Origin: Erwinia billingiae Eb661
Lineage (GTDB): Bacteria > Pseudomonadota > Gammaproteobacteria > Enterobacterales > Enterobacteriaceae
Length of the DNA: 64,000 nt
Direction of reading: 5' to 3'
Assembly: GCF_000196615.1 (NCBI RefSeq)
Contig: NC_014306.1
Location: forward strand, 310,001 to 374,000
The position numbers were made by a program, and so were the translations under genes. Within the stretch, counting starts at the first letter, position 1; each line of letters opens with the position of its first letter. Positions 37,523-46,647 of the stretch are shown piece by piece. The notes beneath the pieces were generated by a model. It did not search any database and had not been told where the DNA came from. It saw only the letters and a program-made list of their open reading frames with translations.

Positions 37523-37556
37523 CTGACATAAAACTGTCATATCGCCAGGCTAGATT
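37523..37556 (+). promoter_or_regulatory. PhoB-dependent promoter (Pho box plus -10)
   Basis: CTGACAT, AAAA and CTGTCAT (37523-37540) match the Pho box (CTGTCAT, 4 bp, CTGTCAT/C) at 13 of 14 half-site bases. TAGATT (37551-37556) is a -10 element exactly 10 bp after the box, the spacing used when PhoB replaces the -35 element. This predicts induction under phosphate starvation. Confidence 0.75.
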
Positions 37557-37569
37557 GGCTCGGATCTTG

Positions 37570-37583
37570 CTGGACTAGTCCAG
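37570..37583. promoter_or_regulatory. Downstream operator palindrome of the ABC/hydrolase operon
   Basis: CTGGACTAGTCCAG, a perfect 14-bp palindrome sharing the 12-bp core at 37497-37508. It lies just downstream of the predicted transcription start, a position that would block initiation. The two cores are 74 bp apart centre to centre, close to seven helical turns. Confidence 0.8.
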
Positions 37584-37617
37584 AAGGCCACTCAACTTAT
37601 CATCTGGAGCAGCAGTT

Positions 37618-38679
37618 ATGAAATCTTTGTTCGCATCTGTGTTAGCCAGCGCCATCTTCCTTGCCCTTCCGGCCGCCCACGCCGCCGAATCCGACCTTGC
37701 TGCACTGGAGAAAGCCGCGAAAGCGGAAGGTCAGGTCAACAGTGTCGGTATGCCTGACAGCTGGGCTAACTGGAAAGGCACCTGGGCCGATATCAGCAGC
37801 AAATACGGTATCAAGCACAGCGATACCGACATGTCCTCTGCTCAGGAACTGGCGAAATTTGCCGCTGAAAAGAGCAATGCCACCGCCGATATCGGTGACG
37901 TCGGCGCCGCGTTCGGCCCGGTTGCCGTGCAGAAAGGCCTGGCGCAACCCTACAAACCCAGCACCTGGGATCAGGTTCCTGCCTGGGCAAAAGACAAAGA
38001 GGGTAACTGGGCGCTGGCCTATACCGGCACCATCGCCTTTATCGTCAACAAAGATCAGGTTAAAGACATCCCGCACAGCTGGGCTGACCTGAAAAAAGGC
38101 AAATACGTTGTGACCATTGGTGACGTTGGCGTGGCGGCGCAGGCAGCGAACGGCGTGCTGGCAGCTGCCTATGCAATGGGCGGTAGCGAGAAAGATCTGA
38201 AGCCGGCGTTGAGCTTCTTCAGTGACCTGGCGAAAGAAGGCCGTCTGGGCGTAACCGATCCGGTGATTGCCAACATTGAGAAGGGTGAAATCCAGGTTGC
38301 CGTGGTCTGGGACTTTAATGGCCTGAACTACCGCGATCAGATTGATAAGAGCAAGTTCGAAGTGGTTATCCCGTCTGACGGCTCAATCACTTCTGGCTAC
38401 ACCACCATCATCAACAAATACGCCAAGCACCCGAACGCCGCCAAACTGACGCGCGAATATATCTTCTCCGATGCCGGTCAGATCAACCTGGCGCGTGGCT
38501 ATGCCCGTCCAATCCGTGCAGAGCATCTGACGCTGCCAGCGGACGTGCAGGCGAAATTGCTGCCTAACGCGGAATACAAAAATGCGCACCCGATTGCCGA
38601 TCCTGAAGCCTGGGATAAAGCATCAAAAATGCTGCCGCGTCTGTGGCAGGAAAACGTCATTGTTAACATGAAGCAATAA
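37618..38679 (+). CDS. ABC transporter periplasmic substrate-binding protein
   Basis: 353 residues. A signal peptide ends at PAAHA-A, so the protein is periplasmic. It resembles the iron/spermidine/phosphonate-type extracellular binding proteins (SBP_bac_6-like), as do PhnS and hexose-phosphate-binding AfuA. GSITSGYTTIINKYAKHPNAAKLTREYIFS near residues 257-290 is characteristic of that class. GGAG precedes the ATG. It is the first gene of a five-gene operon with a hydrolase, two permeases and an ATPase, controlled by a Pho box and palindromic operators. The ligand is predicted to be a phosphorus-containing compound. Confidence 0.88.
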   Translation: MKSLFASVLASAIFLALPAAHAAESDLAALEKAAKAEGQVNSVGMPDSWANWKGTWADISSKYGIKHSDTDMSSAQELAKFAAEKSNATADIGDVGAAFGPVAVQKGLAQPYKPSTWDQVPAWAKDKEGNWALAYTGTIAFIVNKDQVKDIPHSWADLKKGKYVVTIGDVGVAAQAANGVLAAAYAMGGSEKDLKPALSFFSDLAKEGRLGVTDPVIANIEKGEIQVAVVWDFNGLNYRDQIDKSKFEVVIPSDGSITSGYTTIINKYAKHPNAAKLTREYIFSDAGQINLARGYARPIRAEHLTLPADVQAKLLPNAEYKNAHPIADPEAWDKASKMLPRLWQENVIVNMKQ

Positions 38680-38688
38680 GGATTCGGG

Positions 38689-39504
38689 ATGAAAACGATT
38701 CTGGTAGTGCTGGACGGCCTGAGTTATGAAGTGGCGCAACATGCCATGGGGTATCTGTTTGCGGAATGCGCGCAGGGGAACGGGCAGTTCTACCAGATGA
38801 CCTGCGAGCTTCCGTCGCTTTCCCGTCCTTTGTACGAATGCATCCTCACCGGCGTGCCGCCGGTGAAAAGCGGCATTATTCACAACGGTGTCAGCCGTTT
38901 GAGCAAAGAGCGCAGTATTTTCCATTATGCGCGCGATGCCGGGCTGACCACGGCGGCCGCGGCCTATCACTGGGTAAGCGAACTCTACAATCGCTCCCCG
39001 TGGCAGGCCGCCCGCGATCGCCACACTGAAGAGGCCTCGTTGCCGATTCAGTACGGCCACTTTTACTCTGACGACGGCTATCCGGACTCGCACCTGTTCG
39101 AGGATGCGGAAAGCCTGCGCCTGCGCTTCAACCCTGACTTCCTGCTGATCCACCCGATGAACATCGACGATGCCGGACATAAGTTTGGCCTCTCCACGCC
39201 GCAATACCGCAACCGCGCCCGCATGGCCGATGGCTATCTGTCGCACTGGATGCCGGGCTGGCTGGAGGAAGGCTATCAGGTGGTGGTCACCGCCGATCAC
39301 GGCATGAATGATGACCGCAGCCACGGCGGGATCCTGCCGGAAGAAACGCAGGTGCCGCTGTTTGTTTTCGGCAGCGCCTTCTCGTTACAGAAAGACGCCG
39401 CGCCGTTGCAGACCGAACTGTGCGGCACGCTGTGCGACATCCTGGGCATCGATCACGATAAGCCGGTATGCCCGGAGCTGCTGAACACCCAGGAGAACGC
39501 ATGA
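38689..39504 (+). CDS. Alkaline phosphatase superfamily hydrolase (type I phosphodiesterase/NPP-like)
   Basis: 271 residues, no signal peptide, so cytosolic. The metal sites of the alkaline phosphatase / nucleotide pyrophosphatase superfamily are visible: ILVVLDGLS (first Asp), LPSLSRPLYECILTG (Ser/Thr nucleophile region), HPMNIDDAGHKFG (Asp and His), VVTADHGMNDDRSHGG (Asp-His and distal His). Relatives hydrolyse phosphodiesters, phosphomonoesters or phosphonates such as phosphonoacetate. Placed between the binding protein and the permeases, it probably acts on the imported substrate. It starts 9 bp after the binding protein and overlaps the next gene by 4 bp. Confidence 0.87.
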   Translation: MKTILVVLDGLSYEVAQHAMGYLFAECAQGNGQFYQMTCELPSLSRPLYECILTGVPPVKSGIIHNGVSRLSKERSIFHYARDAGLTTAAAAYHWVSELYNRSPWQAARDRHTEEASLPIQYGHFYSDDGYPDSHLFEDAESLRLRFNPDFLLIHPMNIDDAGHKFGLSTPQYRNRARMADGYLSHWMPGWLEEGYQVVVTADHGMNDDRSHGGILPEETQVPLFVFGSAFSLQKDAAPLQTELCGTLCDILGIDHDKPVCPELLNTQENA

Positions 39505-40343
39505 TGAAAGGCAAAGGAATAGCGCTGCTGTGCCTGCTGCCCTTCGCGCTGTTCTATATCGCTTTTCAGATCGCGCCTTTAGTGTGGATTGCGATTAACA
39601 GCTTCTACAGCGAGATGAATGAAGCCTGGGGCTGGGGAAATTACCGCGATATTTTCACCTCGACCTTTTATCAGCAGGCAATCCGCTTCTCGCTGGATAT
39701 TTCGATCTGGTCGAGCGTGTATGGCTTGCTGATCGCGCTGGTGGGCGGCTATTCCCTGCATCAGTTGGGCAGCGGCAAGCTGCACCGCTTCTTTATGTCG
39801 TTTACCAATATGACCAGTAACTTTGCCGGGGTGCCGCTGGCGTTTGCCTTTGTGATCCTGCTGGGTCTGAACGGTTGTCTGACGCTGCTGATGCGCAAAT
39901 ATGGCCTGCTGGAGGGATTCAAACTCTACTCCACCGACGGCCTGATCGTGGTCTACACCTGGTTCCAGATCCCGCTTGGGCTGTTGCTGCTGTATCCCGC
40001 CTTTGACGGGCTGAAGAAGGACTGGGAAGAGTCCGCCGCGTTGCTCGGTGCCAGCCGCATGCGTTACTGGCTGCATATCGGATTGCCGATCCTGACGCCG
40101 GCGCTGCTCGGCACCTTTGTGATCCTGCTGGCGAATGCTCTCGGCGCTTACGCCACCATTTATGCCCTGACCACCGGAAACTTTAACGTGATCCCGGTGC
40201 GCATTGCAGCACTGGTTTCGGGCGATATCTCGCTCGATCCGAATATGGGCAGTGCGCTGGCGATGGTGCTGGTGGCGCTGATGTCGGTGATCACCGTGGT
40301 TCATCAGTGGCTGGTGCGTCGCAGCTACCAGAACGCGCGTTAA
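39501..40343 (+). CDS. ABC transporter permease 1
   Basis: 280 residues with about six hydrophobic segments. The binding-protein-dependent transport motif (EAA loop) reads EESAALLGASRMRYWLHIGLPIL. It resembles the first permease of the PhnU/PotB/AfuB type. The ATG follows AGGAG by 5 bases and overlaps the hydrolase stop (ATGATGA), so translation is coupled. The inner-membrane partner is the permease at 40356. Confidence 0.9.
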   Translation: MMKGKGIALLCLLPFALFYIAFQIAPLVWIAINSFYSEMNEAWGWGNYRDIFTSTFYQQAIRFSLDISIWSSVYGLLIALVGGYSLHQLGSGKLHRFFMSFTNMTSNFAGVPLAFAFVILLGLNGCLTLLMRKYGLLEGFKLYSTDGLIVVYTWFQIPLGLLLLYPAFDGLKKDWEESAALLGASRMRYWLHIGLPILTPALLGTFVILLANALGAYATIYALTTGNFNVIPVRIAALVSGDISLDPNMGSALAMVLVALMSVITVVHQWLVRRSYQNAR

Positions 40344-40355
40344 CGGAGGCGATTC

Positions 40356-41141
40356 ATGTCGAAAATGGAATATGTCTGGCACCGGATCGTTGTCTGGCTG
40401 GTGTTTCTGATCCTGGCGTTGCCGCTGGTGGCGACGCTGTTATATGCGCTGGCGACCAGCTGGGGCGCAACCATCCTGCCGGATGGCTTTACCTTCAAAT
40501 GGATGATCCAGCTGTGGAGCGATCCGCGCTTCCTGGTGGCGCTGGGGCATTCGCTGCTGATCTGCTTCGGCGCGCTGATCTTCTCGCTGGTGCTGGTACT
40601 GCCGACGATGTTTGTGATCGCCTACTACTTCCCGAAACTCGATGCGGTGATGAACATTCTGATCCTGATGCCGTTTGCGGTGCCGCCGGTGGTCTCGTCG
40701 GTCGGTTTGCTGCAGCTCTATTCCGAACCGCCGCTGATGCTGACCGGCACGCCGTGGATCCTGATCGGCTGTTATTTCACTATCGCGCTGCCGTTTATCT
40801 ACCGGGCGATTTCCAACAACATGCAGGCGATCAATATGCGCGAGCTGATTGATGCCGCCAATCTGCTGGGTGCCAGCACCTGGCAAGCGGCACTGCTGGT
40901 GGTTCTGCCGAACCTGCGTAAGGGCGCGCTGATTGCCGTGCTGCTCTCTTTTTCATTCTTAATCGGCGAATTCGTCTTTGCCAACATGCTGGTCGGCACT
41001 AGCTATGAAACGTTGCAGGTCTACCTCTACAACGTGCGCAATGCCAGCGGTCACTTCAGCAGTGCGCTGGTGATCTCCTATTTCTTTGTTGTGCTGCTGG
41101 TGACCTGGCTGGCGAATGCCCTGAACCGCGAGAGAGGCTGA
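40356..41141 (+). CDS. ABC transporter permease 2
   Basis: 261 residues with about six membrane segments and the EAA loop ELIDAANLLGASTWQAALLVVLPNL. It resembles the second permease of the PhnV/PotC type. GGAGG precedes the start, which is 12 bp after permease 1; the ATPase starts 2 bp after its stop. Confidence 0.9.
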   Translation: MSKMEYVWHRIVVWLVFLILALPLVATLLYALATSWGATILPDGFTFKWMIQLWSDPRFLVALGHSLLICFGALIFSLVLVLPTMFVIAYYFPKLDAVMNILILMPFAVPPVVSSVGLLQLYSEPPLMLTGTPWILIGCYFTIALPFIYRAISNNMQAINMRELIDAANLLGASTWQAALLVVLPNLRKGALIAVLLSFSFLIGEFVFANMLVGTSYETLQVYLYNVRNASGHFSSALVISYFFVVLLVTWLANALNRERG

Positions 41142-41143
41142 AG

Positions 41144-42136
41144 ATGTCTTATTTACACGTCACGCAACTGAACAAGAGCTACGGACCGACGACAATTTTT
41201 CAGGACATTGATTTCACCGCCAGCGAAGGGGAGTTCGTTACGCTGCTGGGCCCAAGCGGCTGCGGTAAATCGACGCTGCTGCGTTGTCTGGCCGGCCTGA
41301 CCTCGGTCGACAGCGGGCAAATTCTGCTTCAGGGCCAGGACATCGTGCCGCTGACCCCACAAAAGCGCTCGATTGGCATGGTGTTCCAGAGCTATGCGTT
41401 GTTCCCGAATATGACCGTCGAACGCAACGTCGCCTTTGGCCTGAAAATGCAGAAATGCACCCCCGCCGATATTCAGCGCCGGGTCGGTGAAGTGCTGGAG
41501 CTGGTGGAGCTGAATGACTACGCTAAACGCTATCCGCATCAGCTTTCCGGTGGGCAGTGTCAGCGTGTCGCGCTGGCCCGTTCGTTAGTGACCCGGCCGC
41601 GCCTGTTGCTGCTGGATGAACCGCTGTCCGCGCTGGATGCGCGCATTCGTCGCCATCTGCGCGACCAGATCCGCCGCATCCAGAAAGAGCTCAATCTCAC
41701 CACCCTGTTTGTCACCCACGATCAGGAAGAGGCGCTGACGCTTTCTGACCGCATCGTGCTGATGAACAAAGGCAAAATTGTGCAGAATGGCAACGCCGAA
41801 TCGCTCTACACCCAGCCGGTAAATCTGTTTGCCGCCGGTTTTATTGGTAACTATAACCTGCTGAGTGCCGAACAGGCTTCGCGCCTGACCGGCGAGACCT
41901 ACACCAGTCAGGTCGCGTTGCGCCCGGAATCGGTGGCCTTCTGCGCACCGGAGCAGGGGATCCCGGCTGAAATCCTCAGCCACAGCCTGCTGGGTAACGT
42001 CATCCGTTACCGCGTAAAAGCGCGTGAGGTTGAGCTTTTTGTCGATGTGCTCAACCGTTCGGTGGCGGATCTGCATGCGGCGGGCCATCAGGTTGGCCTG
42101 CATCTGGATAAGCTTACGCTGCGGGAAGTGGCCTGA
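41144..42136 (+). CDS. ABC transporter ATP-binding protein
   Basis: 330 residues. Walker A GPSGCGKST (about 38-46), Q-loop MVFQSYALFPNMT, signature LSGGQCQRVALARS, Walker B LLLLDEPLSALD and the switch histidine in VTHDQEEA are all present. The C-terminal 80 residues form a TOBE-like regulatory domain (QVALRPESVAF). It is of the PotA/PhnT type and powers the two preceding permeases. It is the last gene of the operon. Confidence 0.93.
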   Translation: MSYLHVTQLNKSYGPTTIFQDIDFTASEGEFVTLLGPSGCGKSTLLRCLAGLTSVDSGQILLQGQDIVPLTPQKRSIGMVFQSYALFPNMTVERNVAFGLKMQKCTPADIQRRVGEVLELVELNDYAKRYPHQLSGGQCQRVALARSLVTRPRLLLLDEPLSALDARIRRHLRDQIRRIQKELNLTTLFVTHDQEEALTLSDRIVLMNKGKIVQNGNAESLYTQPVNLFAAGFIGNYNLLSAEQASRLTGETYTSQVALRPESVAFCAPEQGIPAEILSHSLLGNVIRYRVKAREVELFVDVLNRSVADLHAAGHQVGLHLDKLTLREVA

Positions 42137-42262
42137 TTTTGCGGATATATCACGCTGATTAAACAGATTTTTTCAGTAACTCGACTAAACTTACTGCGGT
42201 AAGCTGGGCGGAGAAATCCGCTCTCAGTCCGTTTAGTTTGAGAAGTTGTGAGGTCGATATCG

Positions 42263-43888
42263 GTGTTAACCCTGCTTAATTTGCTTTCTGCTGTCGCGTT
42301 GCTGATCTGGGGAACGCACATTGTCCGTACCGGCATTATGCGTGTCTATGGCGCGGATTTACGCCGCGTGCTCAGCCGCAGCGTGTCAAAAAAACCAATG
42401 GCCTTTGTCGCCGGGATTGGCGTGACCGCGCTGGTCCAGAGCAGCAATGCCACCACGTTATTGGTCACGTCGTTTGTGGCACAGGAACTGGTCGGGCTGA
42501 CGCCTGCGCTGGTGATAATCCTCGGTGCCGACGTCGGCACTGCGCTGATGGCGCGGATCCTGACCTTTGATCTCTCCTGGCTGTCGCCGCTGTTTATCTT
42601 CTTTGGCGTGGTCTTTTTCCTCGGACGCAAACAAACGCGCGCCGGGCAGCTTGGCCGCGCCAGTATTGGCCTTGGGCTGATCCTGCTGGCGCTGCAGCTG
42701 ATTGTGGCCGCGGCGACGCCGATCACCCAGGCCTCTGGCGTTAAGGTGCTGTTCTCCTCGCTGACCGGCGACGTAATGCTGGATGCGCTGATTGGTGCCG
42801 TCTTCGCCATTATCAGTTACTCCAGCCTTGCGGCGGTGCTGATCACCGCCACGCTGACGGCGACCGGCGTTATCTCGTTCAAGGTGGCGCTGTGCCTGGT
42901 GATTGGTGCCAATCTGGGTAGCGGATTGCTGGCGATGCTCAATAACAGCGGCTCGAATGCCGCTGGAAAACGCGTGGCCCTCGGCAGTCTGATCTTCAAG
43001 TTTATCGGTTCGCTGCTGGTGCTGCCGTTTATCGATCTGCTGGCTGAGTGGCTGCAAAAATTGCCGGTGAACGACGAAGAACTGGTGATCTTCTTCCATG
43101 TTTTCTACAACCTGATCCGCTGCCTGATTATGGTGCCGTTTGCCGATGCCATGGCCCGGCTGTGTACCGCGTTGATCCGCGATGAGCCGGAAACCGATCT
43201 GCGCCTGAAACCGCGTCATCTGGACGCCAGCGCGCTGGATACGCCGGCGCTGGCACTGGCCAATGCCTCGCGCGAGACGCTGCGCATGGGCGATGTGCTG
43301 GAGCAGATGCTGGCCACCTTCAGCAAAGTGGTGCATGGCGAACTACGGGAAGAGCGTGAAATCCGCAAGCTGGATGATGATGTGGATGTGCTGTACACCG
43401 CGATCAAACTCTATCTGGCGCAGATGCCGAAAGAGGATCTGCCCGAGGAAGATTCGCGCCGCTGGGCTGAAATCATCGAGATGGCGTTAAATCTGGAGAT
43501 GGCCGGCGACATTCTGGAAAGGATGAGTGGCGATGTGGCTGACAAATCGCTGACCGCGCGCCGCGCCTTCTCCGAAGAGGGGATGAAAGAGCTGGATGCG
43601 CTGATAGAACAGCTTTCCGGCAATCTGCGGCTGGGCCTGTCGGTGTTTTTATCGCAGGACGTGGCCAGCGCCAAGCGCCTGCGCCGCTCAAAGCACCGTT
43701 TCCGCATTACTAACCGCCGTTACTCCCATAAGCATGTGAATCGCCTGCATCAGCATAACGTGCAGAGCATCGAAACCAGCTCGCTGCATCTGGGATTGTT
43801 GGGGGATATGAAGCGGTTGAATTCGCTGTTCTGTGCCGTGGCGTATAACGTGCTTGAACAACCAGATGATGACAGGGACGACGACTGA
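42263..43888 (+). CDS. yjbB: Na/Pi cotransporter family protein YjbB
   Basis: 541 residues from a GTG start that aligns with E. coli YjbB (543). Two inverted Na/Pi-cotransporter repeats carry the QSSNATT and related SYSS motifs (about residues 60-70 and 185-195). Eight or more membrane segments are followed by a PhoU-like helical cytosolic domain (about 330-530). In E. coli YjbB exports phosphate. The frame opens at another GTG five codons earlier. It follows the Pho-regulated ABC operon after 126 bp, as it follows metH in E. coli. Confidence 0.93.
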   Translation: MLTLLNLLSAVALLIWGTHIVRTGIMRVYGADLRRVLSRSVSKKPMAFVAGIGVTALVQSSNATTLLVTSFVAQELVGLTPALVIILGADVGTALMARILTFDLSWLSPLFIFFGVVFFLGRKQTRAGQLGRASIGLGLILLALQLIVAAATPITQASGVKVLFSSLTGDVMLDALIGAVFAIISYSSLAAVLITATLTATGVISFKVALCLVIGANLGSGLLAMLNNSGSNAAGKRVALGSLIFKFIGSLLVLPFIDLLAEWLQKLPVNDEELVIFFHVFYNLIRCLIMVPFADAMARLCTALIRDEPETDLRLKPRHLDASALDTPALALANASRETLRMGDVLEQMLATFSKVVHGELREEREIRKLDDDVDVLYTAIKLYLAQMPKEDLPEEDSRRWAEIIEMALNLEMAGDILERMSGDVADKSLTARRAFSEEGMKELDALIEQLSGNLRLGLSVFLSQDVASAKRLRRSKHRFRITNRRYSHKHVNRLHQHNVQSIETSSLHLGLLGDMKRLNSLFCAVAYNVLEQPDDDRDDD

Positions 43889-43896
43889 GGAAACGT

Positions 43897-43916
43897 CCCC
43901 CGCCTGGCGGCGGGGG
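43897..43916. terminator. Hairpin between convergent yjbB and the PanS-like gene
   Basis: CCCCCGCC and GGCGGGGG around a TGGC loop. No T-run follows, but the position between two convergent stop codons suggests a shared terminator. Confidence 0.6.
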
Positions 43917-43924
43917 AAACAGGC

Positions 43925-44842
43925 TTATTTCTTTTTGATCGGCTTGCCGGACCAGTAACCGGCCAGCAGAGAACCAGACAGGTTGTGCCAGACCGAGAAC
44001 AGCGCGCCCGGCAGTGCCGCCAGTGGCGAGAAGTACAGCTTGCCTAACGTGGCCGCCAGGCCCGAGTTCTGCATACCCACTTCCAGCGCCAGCGTACGGC
44101 AGGTGGATTCATCAAAGCCAAACAGCTTCCCGCCCCAGTAACCGCCTAACAAACCAATAGCGTTATGCAGGATCACCGCAGCAATCACCACCAGGCCCAC
44201 CGAGCCGATAAAGCCCTGACTGCCGGCAACCACGGCACTGATAATCAGCAAAATACAGACCATCGAGAAGGCCGGCAGGTACGGCTCAACGCGCTTCACC
44301 AGACCGTTCATGGTGTGGTGAACAATCAGGCCAATGCCGATCGGCACCACCACAATCTTCACGATGCTCAGCAGCATGCCGATCACATCCACCTGAATAT
44401 GGGTATCGACATACAGCTTGGTCAGCAGTGGCGTGGCGAACACGCCAACCAGCGCCGACACGGACGAGATGGTAACGGAAAGGGCCACATCGCCTTTCGC
44501 CAGATAAATCATCACGTTGGATGCCGTGCCGCTGGCCACGCTGCCCACCAGGATCATCCCGGCCGACAGGTCAGGCGGCATATGGAACAATTTTGCCAGG
44601 CCCCATGCCGCGAGCGGCATCACCAGATAATGCAGGAAGGTCCCGGCAATCACCGGTGCAGGGCGGGTCAGTACACGTTTAAAATCACCGATATTGAGCG
44701 TCACGCCCATGCCGAACATGATCAGCATCAGCAGATACGTCACCCACGGACCAATCGCGAGAAAGGTGGTCGGGGTGTAATAGGCGGCAACAGAGAGCAG
44801 GACTGCCCATAACGGGAACAGTCGGGTAACAAAGGCGAGCAT
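43925..44842 (-). CDS. panS: Bile acid:sodium symporter family transporter (PanS-like)
   Basis: 305 residues with nine or ten hydrophobic segments. The BASS-family sodium-site motifs are [24 protein letters not shown] (about residues 98-117) and [13 protein letters not shown] (about 258-270). Salmonella PanS takes up ketopantoate or pantoate; the name is used by similarity and the substrate is not proven. E. coli K-12 has pepE and other genes at this position instead. It is transcribed in the same direction as lysC but separated by a terminator. Confidence 0.8.
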   Translation of the reverse strand: MLAFVTRLFPLWAVLLSVAAYYTPTTFLAIGPWVTYLLMLIMFGMGVTLNIGDFKRVLTRPAPVIAGTFLHYLVMPLAAWGLAKLFHMPPDLSAGMILVGSVASGTASNVMIYLAKGDVALSVTISSVSALVGVFATPLLTKLYVDTHIQVDVIGMLLSIVKIVVVPIGIGLIVHHTMNGLVKRVEPYLPAFSMVCILLIISAVVAGSQGFIGSVGLVVIAAVILHNAIGLLGGYWGGKLFGFDESTCRTLALEVGMQNSGLAATLGKLYFSPLAALPGALFSVWHNLSGSLLAGYWSGKPIKKK

Positions 44843-44869
44843 AGCCAGACTTCCTTTTTTCCAATGGCG

Positions 44870-44894
44870 AAAAAAACCGGGCCAGGCCCGGTTT
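44870..44894 (-). terminator. Intrinsic terminator of lysC
   Basis: On the minus strand AAACCGGGCC and GGCCCGGTTT pair perfectly around a single T and are followed by a run of seven T residues in total. It lies 8 bp after the lysC stop. Confidence 0.92.
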
Positions 44895-44901
44895 AGTAAA
44901 A

Positions 44902-46254
44902 CTATTCAAACAAATTGTGATGAAGCGTCTGCACCACCTGCTCGGCGTCGCTGCCGGGCACCAGGAAGCACAGGTTATAGCTGCTGGCGCCATAACAGAT
45001 CAGGCGAAGGTTGAACGGCTCAAGCACGCCAAACACTTCTTTGCCCACGCCACAGGCCTGCGACAGTTTGTTGCCGATGATCGCCACCAGTGCCAGATCC
45101 TCTTCGACTTCCACCCGGCAAAGGGAAGAGAGTTCGGTCAGCAACGCCTGGGTTAACAGGCTGTCCCCGGTCGAGGTTGAGCCGGTGGTGTCCAGCGTCA
45201 GCGCGATGCTCACTTCGGAGGTGGTGATCAGATCCACCGAAATATTGTGGCGCGCCAGGATGGTGAATACTTCCACCAGGAAGCCGCGTGAGTGCAGCAT
45301 GTTCAGGCTATGCAGGGTCAGCAACGTCTGTTTACGCCGCAGCGCCAGCGCGCGGAACAGCGGTGGGTTCTGGGTTTCATTGCAGACGCGCGTGCCGCCG
45401 GCAGCAGGATCCTTGCTCGAGCCTACAAACACCGGGATATCGCTGCGGACTGCAGGCAGCAAGGTGGCCGGGTGCAGAACCTTGGCGCCGAAGGTGGCCA
45501 TTTCGGCCGCTTCTTCGAAGGTGATCTCATCAATGCGTTTGGCGGTCGGCACCACGCGCGGATCGGTGGTGTAAATCCCCGGTACATCGGTCCAGATATC
45601 GATGCGGCTGGCATGCAGCGCCTCGCCTAACAGCGCCGCGGTGTAATCACTGCCGCCACGCCCTAAGGTCGTGGTGCGGCCTTTGGCTTCGCTGCCGATA
45701 AAACCTTGCGTCACGATCAGCGCTTCCGCCAGTTTCGGGGCGAGTTGCGTTTGCGTCAGCTCGGCCAGCAGGGCGACATCGGGCTCGGCACGGCCAAAGC
45801 GATCGTCAGTGCGCATCACCTTACGCACGTCAAACCACTGCGAGGCGACGTTACGCTGGCGCAGCACTTCAACGAATAACAGCGAGGAGAGCAGTTCACC
45901 GTGGCTGACCAGTTCATCGGTCAGCGCAGTTGAGGTCGCCAGGGAGGCAGCCTCAGACAGCATGGTGATGTTTTCCAGCACGCGGTCCACTTCGTCGCGG
46001 ATCACTTCAGGCTGCGATAACTGGTCGACGATGGCGTACTGGATACGGCGGATCTCATCGAGCTGGTAAGCCCGCTGCTCCTGCTCCTGGCCTTCAGCCA
46101 GAGAAACCAGCAGGTTAGTCACACCCGCAGAGGCGGAAAGGACCACCAGGCGCGTGTTGGGATCGGCCAGCACCACATCGGCGCTGCGGTTCATGGCAGT
46201 AAAATCGGCAACGCTGGTGCCGCCAAATTTGGCCACGATCAGGGATTGGGACAT
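44902..46254 (-). CDS. lysC: Lysine-sensitive aspartokinase III
   Basis: 450 residues (E. coli 449). It phosphorylates aspartate in the first step to lysine, methionine and threonine. The kinase motif [12 protein letters not shown] is N-terminal; [16 protein letters not shown] and [10 protein letters not shown] follow; the C-terminal half carries two ACT domains ([27 protein letters not shown]) that bind lysine for feedback inhibition. [10 protein letters not shown] aligns with the family start; another ATG four codons upstream lies only one base after GAGG. A lysine riboswitch precedes it. Confidence 0.96.
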   Translation of the reverse strand: MSQSLIVAKFGGTSVADFTAMNRSADVVLADPNTRLVVLSASAGVTNLLVSLAEGQEQEQRAYQLDEIRRIQYAIVDQLSQPEVIRDEVDRVLENITMLSEAASLATSTALTDELVSHGELLSSLLFVEVLRQRNVASQWFDVRKVMRTDDRFGRAEPDVALLAELTQTQLAPKLAEALIVTQGFIGSEAKGRTTTLGRGGSDYTAALLGEALHASRIDIWTDVPGIYTTDPRVVPTAKRIDEITFEEAAEMATFGAKVLHPATLLPAVRSDIPVFVGSSKDPAAGGTRVCNETQNPPLFRALALRRKQTLLTLHSLNMLHSRGFLVEVFTILARHNISVDLITTSEVSIALTLDTTGSTSTGDSLLTQALLTELSSLCRVEVEEDLALVAIIGNKLSQACGVGKEVFGVLEPFNLRLICYGASSYNLCFLVPGSDAEQVVQTLHHNLFE

Positions 46255-46435
46255 AGTTGTTGACATACCTCGTGTCAGGATAAGTTTCCATCAGCTTGGT
46301 ACAAGGGAGGAGCAGAAACGGGGCAGACGTAGAAAAGGGATGAACTACGAATCACCCAGAAGCGCCCCACCTTGTATACCTACCGGGTCTGACGTCGCCT
46401 GTAACTGCGCCAAAACGGTAAATATTGATCGCCCG

Positions 46436-46612
46436 GTTTACGAACGATGCTGGTGACAACCCAGAGGATTCAGCCCCTGCGGTCGATACGCTCCCTTCCG
46501 CGGGGAGAGTACCTCGGCGTCGCACCCCATGATGTGTTTTCTGCGGATTCGGTTCCTCCAACACACTGCCTGGGCGACGCGCCTCTTCTGGCTTGCGCAT
46601 CAGATGCGCAAC
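46436..46612 (-). promoter_or_regulatory. Lysine riboswitch (L box) of lysC
   Basis: On the minus strand the L-box blocks occur in order: CCAGAAGAGGCGCG, GTTGGAGGAACC, GACGCCGAGGT, GGGGCTGAATCC and GGTTGTCACCAG. This matches the E. coli lysC leader arrangement. About 180 bp of leader, probably the expression platform, separate it from lysC. Confidence 0.93.
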
Positions 46613-46647
46613 AAGCGGACTAGAAATATCGGTTTATGGCGCTGCTG

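Noticed and set aside
46352..46600. An 82-codon minus-strand frame through the lysC leader
   Set aside because: It coincides with the lysine riboswitch blocks; a leader peptide is not known for this element and there is no ribosome site.
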